From NCBI RefSeq assembly GCF_030848805.1, contig NC_092365.1:12006365-12070364 (forward strand): a DNA stretch of 64,000 bases, given 5' to 3'. The notes beneath the pieces were generated by a model. That model saw only the letters and a program-made list of their open reading frames with translations. It searched no databases and had not been told where the DNA came from. The translations under genes and the position numbers were made by a program. Every line of letters begins with the position of its first letter. Within the stretch, counting starts at the first letter, position 1. This DNA comes from Temnothorax longispinosus (lineage: Eukaryota; Arthropoda; Insecta; Hymenoptera; Formicidae). Positions 33,132 to 43,823 of this stretch are shown here, one piece after another.

Positions 33132-35055
33132 AGGGTTTGAATTATAATCAATTACAATTTTTTAATTAAATAATTAATTTAAACAAATATAATTCAATCA
33201 ACTTAATTAATAAATATTTTAAATAAATATAATTAAAAACTATTTAATTAAAATTGAATTAAGCGGAGTTAATCGAAAGTCGTTTAATTGACGATTGATA
33301 TGAGCGAATTCAATCGAAGATCATTCAATTAACGATTAATTTAAACAGAATTAATCGAAGATCGTTCGATTGACGATTGATTTAAGCGGAGTTAATCGAA
33401 AGTCGTTTAATTGACGATTGATATGAGCGAATTCAATCGAAGATCATTCAATTAACGATTAATTTAAACAGAATTAATCGAAGATCGTTCGATTGACGAT
33501 TGATTTAAGCGGAGTTAATCGAAAGTCGTTTAATTGACGATTGATATGAGCGAATTCAATCGAAGATCATTCAATTAACGATTAATTTAAACAGAATTAA
33601 TCGAAGATCGTTCGATTGACGATTGATTTAAGCGGAGTTAATCGAAAGTCGTTTAATTGACGATTGATATGAGCGAATTCAATCGAAGATCATTCAATTA
33701 ACGATTAATTTAAACAGAATTAATCGAAGATCGTTCGATTGACGATTGATTTAAGCGGAGTTAATCGAAAGTCGTTTAATTGACGATTGATATGAGCGAA
33801 TTCAATCGAAGATCATTCAATTAACGATTAATTTAAGCAGAATTAATCGAAAATCGTTCGATTGACGATTGATTTAAGTGGAGTTAATTTAAAGCCGTTT
33901 AATTGACGATTAATGTGAGTCTATAATTTTGTGCTAAAAATAATAACATAAATTATAAATTATGTTTATGTGATGTTTATGTGATTTGTAGTATAAAAAT
34001 AATTATATTTATACAATCATTATAATGCTCATATTCTTTTATAATGTAATGTAAAAAAATATTCTTTTTTGTTATTACCTATAACAAAGAAATCGTCACC
34101 ATTCAATCATATAATGGTACTAATAAGCCTTTTCTTTTTATTAGAGCAAATAAATTGCCGTCACTTTATTTTCATTAAATAATTTATATTTTTGTTTTAA
34201 AATTTAGAAAATAGAGCGATGTAATCCGCTTTTAAAAAATATAATGAGATATTTAACTAAAATTTCTTATAATAATCTCAAAAGTGCAACCTAAAAATCA
34301 CATAAACATAATTTATAATTTATGTTATTATTTTATGTTATTATTTTAAGCACAAAATTATAGAAAATTGAGAAATGGTTTTACAGTAACATGATAGTTT
34401 AAAGTTTATAAAAGGCCATAACGCACGAGTTTTTAAAATGGTTGTTACATTACATGTGAGAGAGTTGCCAGAACCAATGGAGAAAAATATTCTTAAATTC
34501 ACACAAATCAGTTGTTAATTAAAATCTTTTCAATTAAATGCGCTCACATTAATCGTCAATTAAACGGCTTTGGATTAATTCCACTTAAATCAATCGTCAA
34601 TCGAACGATTTTTGATTAATTCTGCTTAAATTAATCGTTAATTGAATGATCTTCGATTGAATTCGCTCATATCAATCGTCAATTAAACGACTTTCGATTA
34701 ACTCCGCTTAAATCAATCGTCAATCGAACGATCTTCGATTAATTCTGCTTAAATTAATCGTTAATTGAATATCTTCGATTGAATTCGCTCATATCAATCG
34801 TCAATTAAACGACTTTCGATTAACTCCGCTTAAATCAATCGTCAATCGAACGATCTTCGATTAATTCTGCTTAAATTAATCGTTAATTGAATATCTTCGA
34901 TTGAATTCGCTCATATCAATCGTCAATTAAACGGCTTTCGATTAACTCCGCTTAATTCAATTTTAATTAAATAGTTTTTAATTACATAGTTTGATATCAA
35001 TTGTCAACTAAAGACGGAAATTAATTAAAAAAGTAATTAATTCTTCGCAACTCTG
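33131..35055. mobile_element. hAT-type non-autonomous element with satellite arrays in its arms (foldback-like)
   Basis: The left end CAGGGTTTGAA and the right end (minus strand) CAGAGTTGCGAA resemble hAT termini (CAGNGTTNG...). Both sides continue into AATTAATTAC/TTTTTTAATTAA-like and AACTATTTAATTAAAATTGA segments in inverted order. Each arm then carries a tandem satellite (33259-33915 and, inverted, ~34530-34960). The central ~600 bp includes a smaller inverted repeat (CATAAATTATAAATTATG at ~33950 and ~34310). ACACACAC abuts both ends, compatible with an 8-bp duplication but uninformative because the target is a CA microsatellite. No ORF. Confidence 0.7.
33259..33915. repeat. 123-bp higher-order satellite (three ~41-bp subunits), left arm
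   Basis: GCGGAGTTAATCGAAAGTCG occurs at 33263, 33386, 33509, 33632 and 33755, exactly 123 bp apart. Each 123-bp unit contains three related ~41-bp subunits built on TTAATCGAAGATCGTT / GACGATTGAT. The inverted array at about 34530-34960 has the same units with a one-base deletion (GAATATCTTCG) shared by two repeats. Confidence 0.93.
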
Positions 35056-35085
35056 ACACACACACACACACACACACAGACGCGC

Positions 35086-35120
<35 letters not shown>
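35056..35120. repeat. (CA)n microsatellite, right of the hAT-type element
   Basis: CA repeats with AGACGCGCACACGCACAC near the middle, matching the left-flank tract at 33021-33130. The direct, not inverted, orientation of the two interruptions shows that they are not part of the element's TIRs. Confidence 0.95.
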
Positions 35121-35122
<2 letters not shown>

Positions 35123-36990
35123 GGGACCAGTATGCTCGCCACCTCCTCGTGGTTGGTCCTGGATTGCGCTGAGAGCGGGCACTAATTGTGTCGCTTATAG
35201 GTTATAAACAATAGCTGATTTTCAAAATCAGTATGCTTGTCAATTCAATACTACCGTCGCATACACATCTGCGCTCACATGTTTACAGTTACGCGTATAT
35301 TACGATCGTAAACCCGATTTCATATATTCACTTGATTACATGCAAAAAGCTAAAAATCGAATTTTTGAAGCACAGTATCTCGAAAACCATTGATTTTTGG
35401 ATCTTATGTCCATTGAGACTTTTGATCAAAAGGTCATAAAGAATAACATACTACAGTTTCAGCAAATTTGGCTGAGAACCAAATTCCCCTCTTTTGGGTG
35501 CGGGGTCCTTAGCATGGAAGGTATTGAATAAGCGTGATATTAATATTTTTGATGTGAAACATACGTATTTAACGCGTAGGAAGATTTTCAATGCTGACTT
35601 ACATCAATGTCGGTATAACTGATTTTGAAACGACGTGTATAATTTTAATTTCAACGATAGATTCGTTTGTAGTAAGTAAAATAAAGCGTGTTGGAGTTGT
35701 TTTGCGAGCTTTCGAAACTTTTACAAGGATGTGACCTTGAAACCTGAAAAAGGGTAAAATTTGTTAATTTAATATTTTTGAATAATATTCACGATTGATT
35801 TAAGTAATTATACTTACCTGATCCTGTGAGGTCCCGATGTGTGAATGATGAACCTGAAACAAAAAGTAAAGATTAATAAAGAATCGAGAATGATATGAAA
35901 AAGATGAATGTGCGATTAGAAATGCATGTAATGAGCAGGGAATTACGCGGAATTTTGTAAAGTATGAAAGAAATGAGTTAATGTCGCATGCATGAAAAGA
36001 AAACGCATTGGGAATTATAATAGACGGAATTCTATATTATTTTATATTTCATTATATTTTTCATAAAAGGACAGTAAAATGTGTAATAGCATGTAGTTGC
36101 AAGTCTCATAATTTAGAAAGTTCAAAACATTATTCGACAATAGATATTTAGATGTTGGAAAGATTTAATTAAAGTAAGTGAAATTTGATATCCTTGCATC
36201 AGAAAGTTGTTTACGACAGGAATTTTCGGTTGATCATGATAAAGAGAGACAACTACAGAGATAGCAATATAGCAATATGGCGCGACTGTCCTGTGATTGG
36301 TTGTGCGCAAGCGAGTGGGGATGAACAGCCAGCCGAGGTATAAATACGAGCCCGAGTGACCACTCGAGGTCTTTTCCTCGTTGTCCAGCGAAGCATGCGG
36401 ACATGTTATAGCGAGAGCGCTTATTCTCAAAAGATAGTCGTATTCGTTCAGAGGAAAGATTAGTTACGTGATTACGTTTACTTTATAATCGTCTTTACTA
36501 CAACGTACGGTTATCGAAAAGTATTACGCGTACCGTTACGAGAATTTGGGATAAGTACCCGGGTAACGCCGTAATCCACAATTTGTTTTCCTTTTATCGC
36601 GTACTTATGTACAAGTAATTAAATATATTTGTTATTGTTAAATCAATGCAAGAATCATAAATTATTTTCGAATCCTATCCTAAATCGAATACATTCTGTT
36701 GCGCGCAACGATTGCGAGTGCGTCGCTTGACGAAAGGTCAATGCGAATAATCCGTATCAAGCTGAGCAGCCAGCAGATAGAAATTCATTACGCAGACAGG
36801 CAGGAAGGAAGGAAGCCACGTCTCGGAAGAGCTACGTTGGTTGAAGACGTTCCACATTCGAGCGTTAAATGTGATGGCGACCGTCAAAGCGAGTTATTTC
36901 AATTCTCATACCGTAAGTTTGGTCACAACCTTACTCCCTCGTGACGCGAGAGCCTGATTTCTCAATCAAAACGTCCAATTTTTCAAGCGA
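35121..36990. other. Non-coding stretch, possible LTR-element internal or regulatory DNA
   Basis: No supported ORF. From 36230 composition becomes balanced and includes a TATA-box-like site (36339). If the LTR call at 37020-37633 is right, the part just below 36995 would be the start of that element's internal region on the minus strand, but no gag or pol follows. Confidence 0.45.
36339..36346 (+). promoter_or_regulatory. TATA-box-like site
   Basis: TATAAATA sits in a GC-balanced context (GCCGAGG before, CGAGCCCGAGTGACCACTCG after). The downstream GAGTGACCACTC is palindromic. It could be a pol II promoter of an LTR or an unidentified gene; no transcript evidence can be read from the sequence. 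Confidence 0.35.
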
Positions 36991-36994
36991 GAGA

Positions 36995-37012
36995 CCCCAC
37001 GTTGGGCGTCAA
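36995..37012 (-). promoter_or_regulatory. Primer-binding-site-like sequence (minus strand)
   Basis: The minus strand reads TTGACGCCCAACGTGGGG, close to TGGCGCCCAACGTGGGG primer-binding sites seen after the 5' LTR of many metazoan LTR retrotransposons. It lies 7 nt below the proposed LTR end at 37020. Confidence 0.55.
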
Positions 37013-37019
37013 AATTCCT

Positions 37020-37633
37020 TGCAACGTTTTTCCCCCGGTCTCGCTATCTGGAGAAGGGCAATCGTGGATTAACAAAACGCGAAGTTAGATTGAGAGAACG
37101 GCCAGATACGAAAAAGTACCGCGGGCGGATGCCCGCAGATAACTGCCAGACAAACGTATTATGGGCGCCAGGCGCGATTACTCGCACCACCGTACAATAC
37201 CTTATTTAATCCTTAAATGCCACACCTCTCAAGAATCTCGTAAATGACACATGGGGTCTAAAAAACCCCAGCATGAAAAATGTCTCCTTACTCATTGATT
37301 TTTTTATATTTAGTTATGAAAATTATTTTCAATGTTGTTCAAGGCTTAGAAAAGAGAATAAAATGCTTATATTGTTAAAATTTCAATTTCAACATAGTAT
37401 AAAAAATTAAGTAAACTGAGTACTGCTAAGTGTACAACCGGGTAGGTCAATCACTCAACTATCATCAATGGAAGCATGAGCTCCATTTTTGGGGGGAACA
37501 TTTGAAAATATATCATTGTAAAGGGTCTGGGGTCCGCTGGACCCCGGGTGGCATTTAAGGGTTAACGCAATACCCCAGGCAATACCTCAGGTTGTAGTTT
37601 CCTTTTGTGGGAACTCGGAGAAGAGGCGTGACA
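37020..37633 (-). mobile_element. Possible LTR on the minus strand, split by a MITE
   Basis: On the minus strand the segment starts TGTCACGCCTCTTCTCCG at 37633 and ends AACGTTGCA at 37020, just before the primer-binding-like site, so TG...CA ends fit an LTR of about 260 bp once the 352-bp MITE is discounted. It contains the hairpin GGTGCGAGTAATCGCGCC followed by TGGCGCCCATA about 165 bp from its end. A similar motif occurs at the same distance from the end of the element at 55692-57732. No partner LTR was found. Confidence 0.45.
37210..37561. mobile_element. piggyBac-like MITE, 352 bp
   Basis: CCTTAAATGCCAC near 37211 and GTGGCATTTAAGGG ending at 37561 are inverted repeats, flanked by TTAA at 37206-37209 and 37562-37565. 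Subterminal GGGTCTAAAAAACCCC and GGGTCCGCTGGACCCC palindromes echo the architecture of the piggyBac-like MITE at 22214. No ORF. Confidence 0.88.
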
Positions 37634-37749
37634 CAATTAATCACACATAAGTAAATGAAAACTAGAATAATATATAATATATTTGAGATCAATCAGGATA
37701 ATTATAAAAAAAAGAACATAGTTGAGAAATATAGTGGAAATCAGAGATA

Positions 37750-39040
37750 GTCTATCGGTTAAAGAGCGCAGTCGAAATACAAAAAATCAGAAAAAGACAC
37801 AAGCGAGTATAACGCAACAACGCAGAACGCCATGTCGACCAACGCGATGCCGACCAATGTTCACAGATAACGCAAATGCATTTACAAATAACACAAGACC
37901 GACAAATTCTCACGCGACTCTAACGCGACAACGCAATACTGACAAATAACGCAAGACCGACGAATGCTCACGCGACTCCATCGGAACACAACACCGACGA
38001 ATCGAATCACAACGACTTTACTCACGCCATCGACGAGTACTCGAGTCACCACGGTTCCGTACGACACCAAAATTGCGGGCGATTTTTCCGTGTCGGCCCC
38101 GCCGATCGGCGATCGCCCTCGCGAAATACGAAAAAGAGCTCGAGTCGTGGACGATTCCGCGGCCCGCCACGCTAATCCCGAGATCTCTCGTGAAATTCGG
38201 CGATTCCGCGGCACCGCGCCAATTCGACTTCCTCGAAGGCCCGAGCACTCTACGCCTCGTACTTTCCCAAAATTACCGCGCGATCGCCCGGATCCGCAAC
38301 ACGAAATGCGCGATTGCGACTCTAACACATATTGCCATAATTATTTCAACACGAATAAACACGCCACGCGACTGTCGGCCGTGACGATGTTCCCGGGGAG
38401 GGCTTAAGTGGTCTCTACTTACGTGAGGATTCGCTCTCGGCGGGGCCCCTGCACGGATTTCGATCCGGTCCTCTCGACACAAGGTAGAGCGCAAGGTGAC
38501 TATCGGCGCTCATTCTCCAGGCAACAGGTATTTCCTCAGGTAGTAAGGTAGCTGACACGCGATTGGGGCCAGCGCCTCGAGCGAATCCTCTTCACCGCGG
38601 GGACGCCAGAGTGGTGACCTTACAGAAATATATGATGTCTCTCGTAGATCTCGGCTTGGTCGTCGGAAGGTGCGTCTCTCGCTCGGCCCGCACGATAGTG
38701 GCAGGGCGATGGCCCGCCGGGATTATGCCGATTCCTTGCGCCTGCGCGATGGCGCCGCGAGCCGGTATGCTCGCCGATCCGAGCGCTCCAATCCTGACTC
38801 CCAGCGCCACTCCTTCTTGCGGCGCGGCGCACTTTACTTCCGCCTTGATCGCGGTCCTTTTGAAGTAATAGTCCGGCTGTCCGGGCCGCGACTATTATGA
38901 TCGGCCTTTCGTGGGCCAGGCTGGTCGGGTCATGGCCTCGTCTACCGACGATTTCTTTGTTTCGGGTGGTGGCCTCAGGGTCGTTCACCTTCCCCGGGGC
39001 CGATCCGAGGGGGCCCCTACTCAAGTTTTAGGCGTATACA
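37750..39040. other. GC-rich non-coding block
   Basis: From about 37780 a run of ACGCGA/ACGCAA-type short repeats leads into a block at 38040-39040 much richer in GC than anything around it. Many open frames exist on both strands, as expected by chance in GC-rich DNA, and none has a recognisable domain or splice support. It resembles, in composition only, the GC-rich insertion at 55692-57732. Confidence 0.45.
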
Positions 39041-39047
39041 AGACTAT

Positions 39048-39245
39048 GGGATTACTTGGATTACGCTGGACTACATGGAACTACGAGAGATTACTCGAGA
39101 GTACGTGGGACTACGCGAGATTACGCGGAACTACGCCGACTACGCGTGATTACGTGAAACTACGCGAGATTACACGTGATTACGTGGGACTACGCGAGAT
39201 TACACGAAATTACATGGGACTACGCGAGATTACGTCGGACTACAC
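39048..39245. repeat. ~20-bp minisatellite (GATTACGTGGGACTACGCGA)
   Basis: About ten imperfect 20-bp units, made of two related halves (GATTACNNG and GACTACNNG), run from 39048 to 39245. The open frame through it (WDYVRLREIT-like) follows from the composition. Confidence 0.85.
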
Positions 39246-39359
39246 TCAAATGTCTCATGTGAATACTTTAGGAGTTACAGTCAATTGTGTTAACAATGCA
39301 ATGTTTTGGGCTGGAATGACTCAAATATCTTTTAGACAAAAATGTAGGTGAATTATGAA

Positions 39360-40284
39360 CATTATTTTGTAATGGGAAGAGCAATCAGAAAATAAAAAAG
39401 AATTGAATTTTGACATTACAGTGTAAGAAAGGACTAGTAACATCTTAATATATAAAAAATATCCAAGAATGTGTGTGTGGGTCTGGGTTTTTTTTCTGGA
39501 TCGGTATCCTTATTGGTGTCCTTTCCTTACAATTACATAGGATTTGGTGTAAGATACACATTGCTCTACAGCAAGAAAATAAAATCAGTCAATGAAAGTA
39601 AAGGTTTAGGGAGAGATTTGAGGAAACGTTAAATAAAAAAGCTATAACTTTTGGGATCTTTTCCTTCACTTTTTACTTTTGCTTGAACTGCACAGTAGGA
39701 AATTTGTGCTGCATTGAAAATAAACATGTATAATATTTAAGACTAAAAAACAAATTAAATAAATAATCAAGTTTTATTTACAGTCAGTCTCAATTTCAGT
39801 CTTAAAGCAGTCATATTCTTTGGAATACTAATAGCAATAGCATTGAATGTTTACTTAACTAAAATAAATTGTTTAAGACAATTGAGAATTCACATTAGAC
39901 ATTCAGAAAGGCAGTAACACATAAAGAAATATTTACAACTAAATAAAATAAACATATCAAATTAAACAATATTTAGCATTACAGGAACATAAGAGACCAT
40001 GTAGGTTTTGTTACATGTAAAAGAAACAAACAAAATTATCTTAAAGTAAGAGAACAATAAATAATACAACAATCACATTCACATGAAAGAGTACAATGCA
40101 AAACCAATGTAATAAATATAACAAATCACTTTCACTAGAGTACTTGCAAAACCTATTTAAGGTTTGACTAGTTTCTTAATATCTTGAAGGTAACATTGTA
40201 GCACTAAGTCATTCTTAAGTACCTTGGGACGGGGAAGAGTACAGATGTACTTCTCAATATCATAGTATCCATGATTACACAGCC
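39360..40284. other. AT-rich stretch, nothing recognised
   Basis: No supported ORF, repeat end or RNA gene. It lies just downstream of the broken minus-strand transposon gene and may be the remainder of that element. Confidence 0.5.
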
Positions 40285-40520
40285 ACACAAAAAAAATTTT
40301 TGTTCTGATCTGGGGGTCTGACCATGTTTACTTTATGTTTTTGGGGTCGCTGAATCCGAATCCGAGGTCTATTTAACCCCATCAGATCAGGATTATATCA
40401 CAGAAACAAAAAAAATTTTTGTTCTGATCTGGGGGTCTGACCATGTTTACTTTATGTTTTTGGGGTCACTGAATTCGAATCCGAGGTCTATTTAACCCCA
40501 TCACATCAGGATTTTGCCAT
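40285..40520. repeat. 119-bp tandem duplication
   Basis: A unit containing TTTTTGTTCTGATCTGGGGG, TTTGGGGTC and GTCTATTTAACCCCATCA occurs twice, 119 bp apart, with few differences. It begins immediately where the minus-strand transposon frame ends. Confidence 0.9.
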
Positions 40521-40524
40521 AACC

Positions 40525-41767
40525 TCAAAAAACAAACCCAACAAGTTGATTTGTTTTGATGTCGTACTGCACCCTTCCATTGACACTCGTCCCATCTTCA
40601 CTTACATGCACTTTTATTGTTTTAATACCCATGCGGTGCTTCAGCTGACTGATTCTGAAGACACCCTTCTGAATAGGATCACTTGCAGTCAGACATCTTC
40701 TTGCGGATGTAATGGATGGGAAATGTAAGTTCTTCTGTAATATTTCATACAGCTGAGGTCCACCAAGAGTGAAACACAAGGTAGCAAATTCTTTTATAGT
40801 AGAGCTGTACCTCAGGCCACCTGGTTTTCTTCCTGCATTTGATTTGGCACATTCTAACATTAGTTTTAGAAGCTGACAAATGTCATCAGTGGCATAGTCA
40901 CAATTCTTTGGAATATTCTTGTTCAGGGACAGGACAACATTTTTCAACCGTTTGTTTTCTGCGAGGATGAGCTCCATTTGATTTAATATTGGGAAAAATT
41001 CTTCAATCTTGTGGCAGGAATCAGCAGCTTTAGTAAGCTTTAGCTGATTCCTAGCCGTCCTGCTGTACTGAGACCAGTCTCTTTTTCTGTGGTGGGAGAG
41101 GGTGGTTGATTCTTCCCCACCTTCTAAACAAAATCCTGGTCCAAAGAAAGTTTCCACTTTTAAATTGGATTTTGGCGGGGACAACTCCAATATCATATGC
41201 AGTTGGGTTTGTATTAGTCTCCTTTCCACCATCAACACTGACTCCCTCAGAATCTGTTGTGCTACTTTTAAACATTGTGCTCAAAGTTTTTTGCCCCGGA
41301 TCAATTTGTTTCCTCTTCTTTTTTGGTGCACATTTTCTACATGTCTGTAGAAATTTGAGGGACTCCACCGTGTACCAATTTTGCTAATTTTGAAATTTTG
41401 AGAGCATATCACACATGTTATACTAGCTATAAGGCCCCCCAAGGGATTTTTCACCACTCTGGGAACAATTGTAGGAGAATCATAATCTATTTCACCCTTT
41501 TCATTCACATGTAGAAAATTTGAAGCATTTTTTTCAAACCATTTCTGGATGTTATTTGTCAAAATTTCTGTTTCTGTCAAAATATTGTCAGAATCATTTG
41601 AGCTGTTGTCAGAAGGCTTAGGCTTCTTGGTAGGAGCTAGTTTAGATGGCGCAAAACATTTTTTAAAAATAAATGCTACTTGAGTTTTCTTTTTGTTAGC
41701 TTCTTCCAGGAGATTATGAGCTACAGCAGATGCTTCTAATATGGTATTCCGTTGTCCGTTGAAGAAT
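40525..41767 (-). pseudogene. Transposon-encoded protein with a zinc finger and SEDGT core, truncated
   Basis: Reading down the minus strand from an acceptor-like ...TTAG near 41770, the frame runs RQRNTILEASAVAHNLLEEA, an acidic Ser/Lys linker (41580-41640), then a C2H2-type finger (CVIC, 17-18 residues, FYRHVENVH). It shifts near 41330 and again near 41130, and ends with GGLRYSSTIKEFATLCFTLG and VHVSEDGTSVNGRVQYD before a stop at 40525. The conserved ED in SEDGT looks like the first catalytic acidic pair of a transposase core. Similar proteins, as I recall, are widespread in animal transposons, but I cannot name the superfamily. The C-terminal half is missing, replaced by the 119-bp repeats. 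Confidence 0.65.
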
Positions 41768-42098
41768 CTAATCTAATTATCAGTATGTCATAAACATTTA
41801 AACAAGAATATTATTTCTTCCAATCCAAGAATATTCTATTTTATTCCAGTTTATTCTTCTTATTCCAATGCTACAAAAAGAAAGTACATTATTTGTTTGT
41901 CATTCCTTTTAGATAATTAAAAGGTAGGTGTAGCATATATATCGGAGTTACTCAATATGGAATCTTTTATCTAAAGCAAAATTAACAACACTTTTATTAA
42001 AGTTTACGGATTATTAAAGAACTTTTATTACATTCGAGATTTAAGTATTATTATGCAAATACATATTAGTGACCACATATTGATATATTTATAAAATA

Positions 42099-42194
42099 AA
42101 TAAAAATTAAGAAGATATAATTATGTCCTTTTTAATAAAAAATATATATATTTTTTATTAAAAAGGACATAATTATATCTTCTTAATTTTTATT
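42099..42194. repeat. Perfect 96-bp palindrome without spacer
   Basis: From AATAAAAATTAAGAAGATAT at 42099 to its complement ending at 42194 the two halves match exactly, meeting in a TATATA centre, with GTCCTTTTTAATAAAAAA in each arm. No ORF. Confidence 0.9.
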
Positions 42195-42488
42195 TCTCTA
42201 AATTAATAACTATTGTATTATAGATAATTCTTTGAGTCTTTATTTTTATATCTCTATTGTTAATGTTTATTTTTCGTATGAATATACCTGTTGCGACAAA
42301 TTATTTGCTGAAGTTCTTTTTTAGGGGTACGATCAGAGATTTATAAAATTTCTGATAATGATATACGTCCATCTATATCTTAAAAAGATTATTTAAGCTT
42401 GGCACTACAAAACATGGTGGATTAACTGCAAAAAAATATTGTATAGTTATTATAAAAGTATAATGTAAAATTAATGTATAAATTAATG

Positions 42489-42543
<55 letters not shown>

Positions 42544-42612
42544 AAAGAATAAATTTTAATTTATATTTTATCAATATAATGATGAAAATAGATATTTGTT
42601 AATTTTGATATA

Positions 42613-43493
42613 CAAGGTGTCCTAAGATTTCACCGATAAACTGCAGTAGTATATTCTACAAGTAAAAATAAGAAAAAATATTATATGGAGTTTGGCTAGA
42701 AATACTTTATAACAAAATTATAAAGAAATATTGAAATAAAACATGAAATAGGTAAAAATAATCCTATAACCTTTGAAATTGCCAGATTTAAGCGGATAAT
42801 ATTCACAGTCAAATCTTATTTTTAAGAACAATCTTAAGATGTCACAAACCAATCACAAAGCCGTATTAGCATTAAAGAAGTTACTTAAGACGGTCTTGAA
42901 ATAAAATCTAACTATGAAAACCAGCCTTAACGTGTCTTGATTTTTACTTAAACTGGGGAACGTTAAAAAAATCAGGTTTGCAGATTACAGAAGTGACTTT
43001 GCGTGAAGATTTCATACAACAAATTAATAATTTAATTATTGAGATACAACAAAATTTTTAGAAAGTTTGTATTATAATAAGTTCCATATTACATTGATAT
43101 CTCTTTCAAGGTGGTATTATCGCGCAAGGATAAAATTTTGAAATGTATTACTAATTGTGACTCGATTCATTCATATTTTGTACAATAGAAAATTTGTTAT
43201 TATCTATATATCATGTTCTATTTTAACATATCTATTGTTAATATGATTACTTTTGTACTGTAAACCTTATTTTTTAAAGTTTCTCATAAGTAAAAATCAA
43301 AAGACGTTAAGTCTGGAAATCTTAGATCTCTCTAAAGATCAGAGAATTATTTTTATTTATTTTATATACTGTTTCAATATTTGTTTATATCTTTGTAATA
43401 AAGCATTTCTAGCCAAACTTTATATATATTTTTCTTATTATTATTTGTGTAATATACTTCCGCAGTTTGTCGGTTAAATCCTGGAATAACCTG
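42613..43493. mobile_element. TA-flanked MITE with ~130-bp TIRs, mariner type
   Basis: The left end CAAGGTGTCCTAAGATTTCA and the minus-strand right end CAGGTTATTCCAGGATTTAA start inverted repeats that share GACAAACTGC/GATAAACTGC, AAGTATATTACACAA-like and TTTGGCTAGAAAT segments over about 130 bp. TA flanks both ends (42611-42612, 43494-43495). Two inner segments lack any transposase ORF. Confidence 0.82.
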
Positions 43494-43823
43494 TATATAT
43501 ATATATATAGAAGAGAGTTATTAAATGCGTACTGATTTTCTGAAGCGTACCTTTTTAATATTTTACATTTTTTCTTAATACAATCTTTCTACAATCAATA
43601 TTTAGTGATAAAAATATAACATGAATAAAAAATGAGTGATATAGACAAAATTTTGCCGTGTTTTGTACATGTTATCAGCATAAATTTATTTATTTAATTT
43701 TATAATAAATATTTATTTGATTATAAAATAATAATATTGACTTTATCATTAAGTGTATATAATTTTTTATATAACTAAATTTTAAAATAAAGTAAATTCT
43801 ATTAATAAATGTAAGTATTTTAC

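Noticed and set aside
33259..34960. CRISPR-like array
   Set aside because: Repeats are contiguous and of 123-bp higher-order period without unique spacers, and the genome is eukaryotic.
38018..39024. Several overlapping proteins in the GC-rich block
   Set aside because: Long frames on both strands are expected by chance at this GC content; no domains, no splice logic.
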